DNA of 64,000 bases, taken from contig CAAFMS010000004.1 of the NCBI GenBank assembly GCA_900764105.1, positions 1 to 64,000 on the forward strand, in the 5' to 3' direction. The translations under genes and the position numbers were made by a program. Shown one piece after another: positions 49,124 to 57,554 of the stretch. This DNA comes from Clostridia bacterium (GTDB lineage: Bacteria; Bacillota; Clostridia; Christensenellales; Borkfalkiaceae). Position 1 is the stretch's first letter, and each line of letters starts with the position of its first letter. Below the pieces are notes generated by a model that did no database searches, was not told where the DNA came from, and saw only the letters and a program-made list of their open reading frames with translations.

Positions 49124-50641
49124 ATGAGAATAGACAATATAAAAACTCCCGTGACGTTGACTAAGGACGAAGTGCTTGCCCTTGTAAGGAAAAGAGCGAA
49201 AGCCCCTAAAAACGCGAGAGTGAAACTCCTGAAAAAATCGCTCGACGCGAGGGATAAAAACGACGTTAAATACGTTTATTCGGCGGAAGTGATTACGGGC
49301 GAAGAAGTAGAGGCGGAATACTCGGTAAAACCCTGTATTTCGGCAAAAAACATAGTGATCGCGGGGTTCGGACCTGCGGGAATGTTCGCCGCTTTATACC
49401 TTGCGAGGGCGGGTTATAAACCTGTCGTAATAGAACGGGGAAAAGATGTCGACGAAAGGCAAAAGTCGGTCAATAGGTTCATGAACGACGGGTTTTTAGA
49501 TGAAAACAGCAACGTTCAGTTCGGCGAAGGCGGAGCGGGAACGTTCTCGGACGGCAAGTTGAATACGGGCGTTTCGCACCCGCTTATAAAGACCGTTTTA
49601 AGAGATTTCGTTAAGCACGGCGCGCCCGAGGAAATAGAGTATCTCGCGAAACCGCATATAGGAAGCGACAGGCTTCCGTCGGTCGTTAAAAGTATAAGGG
49701 GAGAGATAGAACGTCTCGGCGGCAAGGTTCTTTTTTCGCGCAAACTCGACGGGTTGAAAATCACCGACGGAAAAATCGTTTCGGCGACGGTAAACGGCGA
49801 AGAAATTCCGACCGACGCCTTGGTTCTCGCCATAGGTCACAGCGCGAGAGACACGTTTAAAACGCTTCTGGATTCGGGCGTACCCATGGAGAGAAAGGCA
49901 TTCGCCATGGGCGTGAGAATAGAACATTCAAGGCGAAAAATCGACGTTGCGCAGTACGGCGAAAAATTCGCGCCCCTTCTTTCTGCCGCAGATTACAGGC
50001 TTGCGAGCCATAAAGCGGAGAGGGGAGTTTTTACGTTTTGTATGTGTCCGGGGGGTTACGTTATTCCGTCGGCTTCGGAAAACGGCGGAGTGGTTACTAA
50101 CGGTATGAGTTTGTACGCAAGAGACGGCGAGAACTCTAACAGCGCGGTTCTTTGCGAGATTTATCCGCAGGATTTTTACGACGGAATACTCGGCGGCGTA
50201 GAACTTCAGAGAACGCTCGAAAGGGCGGCTTTTACGCTCGGCGGCGGCGATTATTACGCCCCCGTCCAGACCTTGAAAGACTTCTTTTCTGACAGGCGTT
50301 CGGATAGGGTTTTGAGCGTTTTACCGACTTATAGCCGCGGATATACGCTTACAAACCTCAATAATGCGATGCCGAAGTTTATGAGCGAGTGCTTAAAAAT
50401 CGGCGTAAAGGATATGGATAACAGGCTTAAAGGTTTCGCGGCGGACGAGGCGGTGTTGACGGGTTTCGAGACCCGCTCGTCAAGTCCTGTAAGAATACTT
50501 CGTAACGAAAACTATGCGAGCGTAGGCGTAGAGAATTTATACCCTTGCGGCGAAGGTTGCGGATATGCGGGCGGCATAATGAGCGCGGCGGTAGACGGTA
50601 TAAAGACGGCGACGGCGATAGCGGAAAAATTCTCGAAATAA
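49124..50641 (+). CDS. FAD-dependent oxidoreductase (uncharacterised dehydrogenase family)
   Basis: 505 residues. The N-terminal 70 residues are a small domain rich in Lys. Then IVIAGFGPAGMFAALYLARA and VIERGKDVDERQKSV bind FAD, FGEGGAGTFSDGKLNTG follows, and MYPCGEGCGYAGG-type YPCGEGCGYAGGIMSAA is at the end. The family is known as NAD(P)/FAD-dependent oxidoreductases found near sporulation or cell-wall genes in Clostridia; the reaction is unknown. The start overlaps the stop of the preceding flavoprotein gene region (GTGATTATG), so the two are coupled. Confidence 0.9.
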   Translation: MRIDNIKTPVTLTKDEVLALVRKRAKAPKNARVKLLKKSLDARDKNDVKYVYSAEVITGEEVEAEYSVKPCISAKNIVIAGFGPAGMFAALYLARAGYKPVVIERGKDVDERQKSVNRFMNDGFLDENSNVQFGEGGAGTFSDGKLNTGVSHPLIKTVLRDFVKHGAPEEIEYLAKPHIGSDRLPSVVKSIRGEIERLGGKVLFSRKLDGLKITDGKIVSATVNGEEIPTDALVLAIGHSARDTFKTLLDSGVPMERKAFAMGVRIEHSRRKIDVAQYGEKFAPLLSAADYRLASHKAERGVFTFCMCPGGYVIPSASENGGVVTNGMSLYARDGENSNSAVLCEIYPQDFYDGILGGVELQRTLERAAFTLGGGDYYAPVQTLKDFFSDRRSDRVLSVLPTYSRGYTLTNLNNAMPKFMSECLKIGVKDMDNRLKGFAADEAVLTGFETRSSSPVRILRNENYASVGVENLYPCGEGCGYAGGIMSAAVDGIKTATAIAEKFSK

Positions 50642-51118
50642 ACGAATTTAATTGACAGACAAGTTTTGCTGTTTTCACAAGAAACGTTTTCTCGGGACGG
50701 CTTGTTCTTAAAATGTAAGTATTTTGGGAATATCGGGACGTCGGGGCGACGTCCCCTACGGACGTAAAACAACTTGCCGCGACTTACCTTCCCCGAGGGT
50801 GACGGCAGAAGTTTGTTCTTTGAGTAAAATTTGGTTGATTTTTAACTTTGCGTTTTTATTTTTTTCTAAATGATGTTTTTATTTCCGTTAACTGTTTCAG
50901 ATGCGAAATCGTAGGGGACGGCGCCTCGACGTCCCGCTTTAACGAAACTTTTTATATTGCGTTTTTTGTCGTTTTTATTGCCTCTTTTCGCGGTTTTTTT
51001 GTGAAAAAAATCTGTTGCCGCTCGTTTTGCCTTTACTTTTAAAATAATATATATTATAATATAGCCACAGACGAACGCTCTGCGGCAATTTTTTAACTTT
51101 TTTCAAATTATTTCAATT
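50642..51118. repeat. Gap with two dispersed repeat units
   Basis: A 477-bp gap without a supported gene. The GGGACGTCGGGGCGACGTCCCC unit, inverted, is at 50735-50759, and a direct GTAGGGGACGGCGCC unit at 50911-50935. An AT-rich promoter-like stretch (TATAAT near 51054) precedes the next gene. Confidence 0.6.
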
Positions 51119-51724
51119 ATGATAATCGAATATTTAGGTCATTCCTGTTTTTACATTCAAGGCGAAGAAAAAAGCGTCGTTACCGACCCGTTTGCGGAAA
51201 TCGGTTACGACTTAAAAAGGGTGTCGTGCGACTATTGTACGATTTCTCACGAACACTACGATCACAATAACTATCTCGGAGTGGACGCGGCGAGGGTTAT
51301 AAAACGCTCTGAAAACGGGTTTATCGCTATCGACTCGTATCACGACGGAATGCTCGGCAGACTTCGTGGCAACAATCGCATATTCAAGTTTTCGGTAGAC
51401 GGCGTGACTTTCTGTCACTTAGGCGACCTTGGCGAATGTTTTTCGCAGTCGCTCGTAGAGGAGATAGGGGAAACGGACGTTTTGTTTATTCCCGTAGGGG
51501 GGACGTACACGATAGATTATATGGAAGCGATAAAATTCGCAAAGGCAATAAACGCGAAGATAACCGTTCCGATGCACTATAAAACGAAAAACTGCAACAT
51601 AGATATAGACGGCGTCGAAAACTTTTTAAAACGTATGCCGATGGTGGAAAAGGTCGGCAAAACAATCGAACTTAAACGGGAAACGCTCCCCGACGAACCG
51701 AGCGTATATTATTTCGGAGAATAA
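51119..51724 (+). CDS. Metallo-beta-lactamase-fold hydrolase (UlaG-like)
   Basis: 201 residues: IEYLGHSCFYIQGEEKSVVT, the metal motif SHEHYDHNN (HxHxDH), later GDLGE and PMHYKT with the remaining ligands. The family includes lactonases and phosphodiesterases; the substrate is not evident. It is followed 2 bp later by rho, probably on the same transcript. Confidence 0.9.
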   Translation: MIIEYLGHSCFYIQGEEKSVVTDPFAEIGYDLKRVSCDYCTISHEHYDHNNYLGVDAARVIKRSENGFIAIDSYHDGMLGRLRGNNRIFKFSVDGVTFCHLGDLGECFSQSLVEEIGETDVLFIPVGGTYTIDYMEAIKFAKAINAKITVPMHYKTKNCNIDIDGVENFLKRMPMVEKVGKTIELKRETLPDEPSVYYFGE

Positions 51725-51726
51725 AT

Positions 51727-53160
51727 ATGTATACTTACGAAACGTTACAAGGCAAGAGTATTTACGACCTGCGCAGAATTTTGCGTAGTCTCGGCGGCGT
51801 TCCGGGTGGGGACGGAAAGGAGAAAATCATAGGCACGATTATTTCCATACAAGACAATAAAATAGTACCGAAAAGGAGTTCGAGAGGCAGAAAGCCGCTT
51901 GAATCGAAGTCTCCCGACTATGAGACCGTTTGCAACGGCGGCGAATCCGTCGGCGGATTGTCGGAAACGGCTGTACCCGCTCCGCTTGATCCGAATATGG
52001 TACTTTCCGACGTGACGAAAGCGTCCGACGGGGCGATCGGCGAAGCGGAAGGCGTATTCGAGTTATGCCCCGACGGCTACGGCTTTTTAAGAGCGGAAAA
52101 TTACGAGTGTACGAGTAAAGACGTATTCGTGGCGAGACCGCTCGTCAAACAGTACGGACTGAGAAAGGGCGATTACGTCGTCGGCACCTGCGCGAAAATG
52201 CGGGATACGGGCGCGGCGGCGTTGAAATTCGTCTATTCGATAAACGGCGAAAACATAATGGACGTCGGCAAAACCGTGCGACCGCAATTCGACGATCTGA
52301 CGGCGAGATACCCCGACGAAAAATTCATACTCGAAAGAAAGGACGCCGAGGACGACCTCGCGATAAGGAGTATGGATATATTCTGTCCTATCGGAAAGGG
52401 GCAAAGAGGTCTTATCGTCGCTCCGCCGAAAGCGGGTAAAACCACGCTTTTGAAGAAAATAGCGAACTCGCTCGGAAAAAACTACCCCGAAACGCACCTT
52501 ATAACCCTGCTTATCGACGAGAGACCCGAAGAGGTTACGGATATAAAGGAAAGCGTTACGGGTGAAGTCGTATATTCGACTTTCGACGAGACCTCCGAGC
52601 ATCATATAAGGGTTGCCGAACTCGTTATGCAAAGGGCTAAAAGGCTCGTCGAATCGGGCAAAGACGTAGTGATTTTGCTCGACTCGCTCACAAAACTCGC
52701 AAGGGCGTACAACTCGTCGCTCCCGTCGTCCGGAAAAACTCTGTCGGGCGGTATCGACCCGACGGCGTTACAGCCCCCGAAGAAATTTTTCGGAGCGGCG
52801 AGAAATATCGAAAACGGCGGCAGTCTTACGATAATCGCTACCGTACTCGTCGAGACGGGCAGCAGAATGGACGACGTTATTTACGAAGAGTTCAAAGGCA
52901 CGGGCAATATGGAACTTAACCTTTCCCGTCAACTTTCCGAGCGGAGAATTTTCCCCGCGATAGACTTCTATAAATCGGGTACGAGAAAAGACGAACTTCT
53001 GCTCACAAAACCCGAACTCGAATGCGCGTATCTTCTTCGCAGATTTTTAGCCGAGGACAGAAACGCGAGCGAAAACATACTCGAAGCCATGTCGAAATGT
53101 GAGAATAACGCGGAGTTTGTCAAAAAATCGCCCGTGTTTATAAAACTGACTTCGAGATAA
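51727..53160 (+). CDS. rho: Transcription termination factor Rho
   Basis: 477 residues. A short N-terminal helical part and a variable linker (about 50-95) are followed by the RNA-binding cold-shock-like domain (EGVFELCPDGYGFLRAENYE). Next come Walker A PPKAGKTTLLKK, Walker B LITLLIDERPEEV, and VVILLDSLTKLARAYN with the Q/R loops. It forms a hexameric RNA helicase that ends transcription. It lacks a very long disordered insert. Confidence 0.97.
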   Translation: MYTYETLQGKSIYDLRRILRSLGGVPGGDGKEKIIGTIISIQDNKIVPKRSSRGRKPLESKSPDYETVCNGGESVGGLSETAVPAPLDPNMVLSDVTKASDGAIGEAEGVFELCPDGYGFLRAENYECTSKDVFVARPLVKQYGLRKGDYVVGTCAKMRDTGAAALKFVYSINGENIMDVGKTVRPQFDDLTARYPDEKFILERKDAEDDLAIRSMDIFCPIGKGQRGLIVAPPKAGKTTLLKKIANSLGKNYPETHLITLLIDERPEEVTDIKESVTGEVVYSTFDETSEHHIRVAELVMQRAKRLVESGKDVVILLDSLTKLARAYNSSLPSSGKTLSGGIDPTALQPPKKFFGAARNIENGGSLTIIATVLVETGSRMDDVIYEEFKGTGNMELNLSRQLSERRIFPAIDFYKSGTRKDELLLTKPELECAYLLRRFLAEDRNASENILEAMSKCENNAEFVKKSPVFIKLTSR

Positions 53161-53164
53161 AAAG

Positions 53165-53767
53165 TTATCGGCGTTTCATAACCCGATCCTTAAACCAACC
53201 GAATACTTTGCGGACGGCGAATTCGGACAGCCTTTCGGGGTGAAACTGAACGCCTGAAACGTTATCGCCGTAAAATACCGCTTCGGAGACGTTGTCGGAA
53301 GAAGTCAACGCTTCCGAGGCGAACGGCGGAACTTTATCGACCGCCTGCCTGTGGGCGGAATTGACGACCGCAAACGAGCCGAAAACGTCGCCTTTCCCCG
53401 AAACGGAATGATAAGCGTCGCAACTTTTTTTGCGGTGAATACCGACGTTTTTCACGTTTTTTAAGGTACCGCCGAAAAATACGTTGATAACTTGCAGACC
53501 TCGGCAGATACCGAGTACGGGAACGTCGAAGCGGACGAAGTATTCGAGAAGGGAAAATTCGAGTTTATCCCTTATGAAATTTATGTTTTTAGGGGGTATT
53601 TTCCCGTTGTAGTACGGCGGAAAAACGTCTCCGCCGCCGATTAAAAGCAGACCGCCGTAAGCGGAAAGCGAGGACGGAGACAAGGATATTTCATACGGGA
53701 GACCGACTTTTTCGAGCGCTTTCAGATAGGTTTTCGGCGGGCGTTCGGAAGCGACTAAGATTTTCAT
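53165..53767 (-). CDS. Class I glutamine amidotransferase (peptidase C26)
   Basis: 200 residues: GGGDVFPPYYNGK near the start, VLGICRGLQVINVFFGG with the nucleophile Cys, VNSAHRQAV and VSGVQFHPERL with the catalytic His-Glu. This is the gamma-glutamyl-gamma-aminobutyrate hydrolase-like (PuuD) group, here shorter than usual (about 240). Substrate uncertain. Confidence 0.9.
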   Translation of the reverse strand: MKILVASERPPKTYLKALEKVGLPYEISLSPSSLSAYGGLLLIGGGDVFPPYYNGKIPPKNINFIRDKLEFSLLEYFVRFDVPVLGICRGLQVINVFFGGTLKNVKNVGIHRKKSCDAYHSVSGKGDVFGSFAVVNSAHRQAVDKVPPFASEALTSSDNVSEAVFYGDNVSGVQFHPERLSEFAVRKVFGWFKDRVMKRR

Positions 53768-53806
53768 AGTAATATAGTATTAAAACAAACTAAAAAAAGG
53801 TGAAAG

Positions 53807-54490
53807 ATGAAGACGATAGGACTTGTCGTCGCGATGACGAAAGAGATAATGCCGTTTTTGGAAAGACAGTCGGGGAAAGTCGAAAAATTATCCGATTTTC
53901 CGTTCGAGACCTACTCTTGCGAAATAAACGGCAAAAGAACGGTATGCGTGAAGTCGGGTGTGGGCGAGGTATTCGCCGCTGCGGCGACGCAGTACCTGAT
54001 AACGAAATATTCGCCTGAAATGATCGTGAATTTCGGCGTTTGCGGAAGTCTTACGGACAATTTCGATACGAAGGAAATCGCGATTGTAGGCGGCGTGGCG
54101 TATTACCCGTTCGACACGTCGGCGATTGACGGAACGAAAGTCGGACAGTATACGGGCGAAGATGACGTGATTATGTATACGGATAAAAATCTCGTCGAGA
54201 AAGCAAGAAAAATTCTCGGGGGCAAAACTCCGATAACGATATGCGCCTCGGGCGATAAATTCGTCGCCGACGAGGGCGAAAAGAAGAGGTTAAGAGAAGA
54301 TTTTAACGCGGAAATCTGCGAAATGGAAAGCGCGGGCGTATTTATAACCGCGAGAAATTCAAACGTGCCGTGTTTAATAATTAAGGGCGTATCGGACGGC
54401 AAAGGCGGCGCGGAAGAATATCTGAAAATGGTATCGATGGCGAGCGAAAAGTGCGCGGAAATAGTGACGGGGCTTTGCGGCGAACTATAA
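53807..54490 (+). CDS. mtnN: 5'-methylthioadenosine/S-adenosylhomocysteine nucleosidase
   Basis: 227 residues: IGLVVAMTKEIMPFLER, KSGVGEVFAAAATQYLI, FGVCGSLTDNF, ASGDKFVADE, CEMESAGVFITA with the substrate-binding Glu pair, and KGVSDGKGG with the catalytic Asp. It cleaves MTA and SAH for methionine salvage and methyl-group turnover, relevant for a genome with three DNA methylases. AAAGGTGAAAG precedes the ATG. Confidence 0.93.
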   Translation: MKTIGLVVAMTKEIMPFLERQSGKVEKLSDFPFETYSCEINGKRTVCVKSGVGEVFAAAATQYLITKYSPEMIVNFGVCGSLTDNFDTKEIAIVGGVAYYPFDTSAIDGTKVGQYTGEDDVIMYTDKNLVEKARKILGGKTPITICASGDKFVADEGEKKRLREDFNAEICEMESAGVFITARNSNVPCLIIKGVSDGKGGAEEYLKMVSMASEKCAEIVTGLCGEL

Positions 54491-54728
54491 GCCTATCGGC
54501 AGTTATATTGCCTTGCGGCAAGTTTTTGAGTGAAGCCGTAGGGGACGACGACTCGGCGTCCCGCAAAACGAAAGCAATGTTTGCCTTGCGGCAAGTTATT
54601 TTCTTGCTTTCCATATAGGGGAAAGCGAGAGGATGAAGAGGAAGCGAAGAAGCAAGGAAGCGAAGAAGCAGGGAAGAAATACGCCTTATCGGCGACTATT
54701 ACGAACCAAACGAAATATACTAATAAAT
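54491..54728. repeat. Gap with dispersed repeats and purine-rich tract
   Basis: Units AGTTATATTGCCTTGCGGCAAG (twice, near 54501 and 54577) flank a GTAGGGGACGACGACTCGGCGTCCC unit (54538-54562). A purine-rich GAAGCGAAGAAGCA tract (54640-54680) follows. An in-frame upstream start for the next gene at 54633 would translate this tract and is judged unlikely. Confidence 0.6.
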
Positions 54729-55499
54729 ATGGAAAACAAAAAACCGAAACTCGGACTCGCTCTCGGGAGCGGAGGCGCGAAAGGCGCGGCGCTTCTGGGC
54801 GTATTGAAAGCGTTCGAGGAAGAAAATATAGAATTTGACGTCGTTGCGGGAACGAGTATCGGCAGCGTCGTCGGGGCGTTGTACGCCAAAGGTTACACCG
54901 TGGGCGATATGACGCGGCTAAAAGACAGTATACGAATAGAGGACCCGCAAAACCTTCTGATGCTGTACCTCGGAGGTACGGGACTTACGGGAATAATGCG
55001 GAAAATAACGGGCGGAGCGTATTTCGACGATCTTGTTAAACCCTTTCGGGCTGTCGCTACCGACCTCGACAGCGGCGAGGAAGTCGTAATGGGTTACGGC
55101 GAAGTTTCCACGGCGATAGCGGCGTCGAGCGCGATACCGCCGGCTTTCAGACCCGTCGTAAGAGACGGCAGACGGCTCGTTGACGGGGCGTTCGTAAACT
55201 ACGTTCCGGCAGACGTGACGAGAACGCTCGGCGCGGAAAGGGTCGTAAGCGTCAATCTCGGAACGGGTAACGACACAAATCAGAGCATAAAAAAGACTTT
55301 GGACGAAATGTACCCCGAAAACGGCGTGAGATTACAGAATAGAAGCAGACAATGCTACGAGTATTCCGATCTTGTAATCGCGCCGCCGCTCGACGGGTTT
55401 TCGAGCGCGGACGTAAGGAGACTCGACGATATGTACGAGATAGGTTACAAAGAAGCGAAAAAGAAAATGGACGAAGTACTTAAAACGATAAAGCAATAA
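54729..55499 (+). CDS. Patatin-like phospholipase
   Basis: 256 residues from the ATG at 54729. Oxyanion loop LGSGGAKGAALLGV, nucleophile GTSIGSVVGALYAKG, catalytic DGA in RLVDGAFVNYVP. It is the bacterial RssA/YchK-like group of Ser-Asp lipid hydrolases. The start is the first ATG before the family's beta strand; the ribosome site is weak. Confidence 0.9.
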   Translation: MENKKPKLGLALGSGGAKGAALLGVLKAFEEENIEFDVVAGTSIGSVVGALYAKGYTVGDMTRLKDSIRIEDPQNLLMLYLGGTGLTGIMRKITGGAYFDDLVKPFRAVATDLDSGEEVVMGYGEVSTAIAASSAIPPAFRPVVRDGRRLVDGAFVNYVPADVTRTLGAERVVSVNLGTGNDTNQSIKKTLDEMYPENGVRLQNRSRQCYEYSDLVIAPPLDGFSSADVRRLDDMYEIGYKEAKKKMDEVLKTIKQ

Positions 55500-55518
55500 C
55501 AGGTTGCGAAATAAAAAT

Positions 55519-57546
55519 ATGAGAATAAATCCGAAAGAAAACGTATACGGACGGTTCAACGTTCCGTCCGACCAGAGCATAACCCACAGGGCGCTTCTGC
55601 TCGGCTGTATAGCGAAAGGCAAAACCTACGTCATCAATCCGAGCATGAACGAAGAGACTTCCACGGTAATATCGTGTATCAAAAAAGCGGGCGCGAAAGT
55701 CAAAATCAAAAAAGGCGTAATAGAAGTAAAACCGACGAAAAAGATAGAGAGCGGACTGAGATTCGATTGCGGTTCGAGCGAAACTTTGATGAGGTTTTTA
55801 TGCGGACTTGTCGCAGGCAGCGGAGTAAGAGCAGAACTTACGGGAGACAAATGGCTTTGTCAGCGTTCGATGCGAAACGTTAAAGAACCGCTCGAAGCGA
55901 TGGGCGCGACGGTCGCTCTCAAAAACTATACCGTGCCTCCGATTCTCGTCGAGGGCGAGACGGTAAGACCGATCGACTACGTTATGCCGATAGGCAGTTC
56001 GCAGGTGAAATCCTCCTTGCTTTTGTGCGCGTTGGCGGGCGGAGTTTCGGCGAAAATCACCGAAGAAATACCGTCGAGAAACCACATGGAAATTCTCATG
56101 AAAGAAATGGGCGCGGACGTTACTTTCAATAAAGAAGAGTCGAGCGTGACCCTTCGCGGCGGAGAGATAAAGGGCAAAAAAATATACGTTTGCGGAGATT
56201 TTACGCAGGCGATGTATTTTCTTACTCTCGGACTTTTGTCGGGCAGGGTAGAATGTCTGAATACGGGCGTAAACCCGACGAGAACGGGCGTGCTTGAAAT
56301 ACTTCGCAGAATGGGCGCGAAGATTAAAGTTTCCGACGGCAGAGTGCTTTGCGGGGAGAGAATAGCGGACATAGTCGCCGAGAAAAGCGAACTTAAAGCC
56401 ACTTTGGTGACGGAAGAAGAGTCGTACAAAGCGGCGGCGGAACTTCCCGCTCTCGCGTGCCTTATGGGTATGGCGGACGGCGAAAGCATAATCGCGGAGT
56501 CCGAGGCTCAGAAAGCCGCGGACAAGGAATATTTCGACAAAATAGCCGAACTCATCAATTCCCTCGGCGGTAATTGCAGGAGATTTGACGGCGGAATAGT
56601 GATAAAAGGAGTCGGAAAATACCGCGGCGGCAGCGTAAAGGCGAGTGAAAACGGTAAAATCGCAATGGCGGCGGTCGTCGGGCTTTCGATTTCGGAAGAA
56701 GGGGGAGATTTCGAGGACGAAGCGGCGTTAAACGGCGAATACCCCGACTTTTTAAAGACTTTCAGATACGCGACGTTCGCTTATATGGACGAAAAGCCGA
56801 GCGATTACGCGTCGATAGTCAATGCGTTTATCTTAGACAAAATCAAAATCGCTAACTATGTTTTTTTCACGAAGTCGGCGAAAGAACGGGGCGTAAAAAA
56901 GGCGATTTCCGAACTTAAAGACTGCGACGGATATTCCGCGTCGGAAGAATACTCGGCGGACGTTTCCAAGAAAGTAATCAAATACCAAGGCACGTCGAAG
57001 GTGACGAAAGCGGTCAACGTGGTTCACGGGGTAGCGGGCTGTTCGACCGAGGGCGAGGCTTTAGTGTATTCGCTTAAAAACGACGGATACGAAGTCTCTG
57101 GTAAAAGCGTTCTCGTCATAGGTTTAGGCAGCGCCGGAAAGAACGCGGCGGCGGCTTTTTACGACGCCAAAGCGAAAGTCGAAGTGATCGGCGAAAACAA
57201 AAAAGCGGAAGCGGATCTGAAAAAGAAAATGGACGAAATCGTTTCTCTCGACGAAGTTTCGAACGAGGCGGCTTATGATTTTATAATCGACGCGTCGGAC
57301 GTCGAAATCGAAGAGAAAACTACGGTCGCGGACGAGACTATGAAAAAGGTTTCGGCGTTAATTGACGTATCGCGTAGCGGCGAGACGGAAGTTATAACCC
57401 TTGCGAAAAATTGCGAAAAACCGATTATAAGCGGCGACGAGATATTCTTTTTCAAGTCGTATCTTTCCGTGTGCATTTTAACCGAAAGAGAGCCGACGAT
57501 TGAAGAAGCCGCGGCGTATTATACAGAATTCTGCGAAAGAATATAA
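55519..57546 (+). CDS. AroA-AroE-like fusion lacking catalytic residues
   Basis: 675 residues. Residues 1 to about 425 are an EPSP-synthase fold with the repeats intact (SITHRALLLG, GSSQVKSSLLLCALAGG, SRNHMEILM, GVNPTRTGVLEILRRMGAKI). Residues about 440-675 resemble shikimate dehydrogenase, with the Rossmann motif VLVIGLGSAGKNAAAAFYD. Key EPSPS residues are replaced: the active-site Lys of the S-K-S motif by Gln, the GNAGT loop by GSSET, the first Arg of the E-P-R motif, the K-E-x-D-R segment, and N-D-H-R by ENGK. The AroE-like half lacks the catalytic Lys and the NTDG Asp. It lies after the patatin gene and before an ABC exporter; no other shikimate gene is near. It may be a pseudoenzyme or have a new substrate. 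Confidence 0.8.
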   Translation: MRINPKENVYGRFNVPSDQSITHRALLLGCIAKGKTYVINPSMNEETSTVISCIKKAGAKVKIKKGVIEVKPTKKIESGLRFDCGSSETLMRFLCGLVAGSGVRAELTGDKWLCQRSMRNVKEPLEAMGATVALKNYTVPPILVEGETVRPIDYVMPIGSSQVKSSLLLCALAGGVSAKITEEIPSRNHMEILMKEMGADVTFNKEESSVTLRGGEIKGKKIYVCGDFTQAMYFLTLGLLSGRVECLNTGVNPTRTGVLEILRRMGAKIKVSDGRVLCGERIADIVAEKSELKATLVTEEESYKAAAELPALACLMGMADGESIIAESEAQKAADKEYFDKIAELINSLGGNCRRFDGGIVIKGVGKYRGGSVKASENGKIAMAAVVGLSISEEGGDFEDEAALNGEYPDFLKTFRYATFAYMDEKPSDYASIVNAFILDKIKIANYVFFTKSAKERGVKKAISELKDCDGYSASEEYSADVSKKVIKYQGTSKVTKAVNVVHGVAGCSTEGEALVYSLKNDGYEVSGKSVLVIGLGSAGKNAAAAFYDAKAKVEVIGENKKAEADLKKKMDEIVSLDEVSNEAAYDFIIDASDVEIEEKTTVADETMKKVSALIDVSRSGETEVITLAKNCEKPIISGDEIFFFKSYLSVCILTEREPTIEEAAAYYTEFCERI

Positions 57547-57554
57547 GGCGAAAG

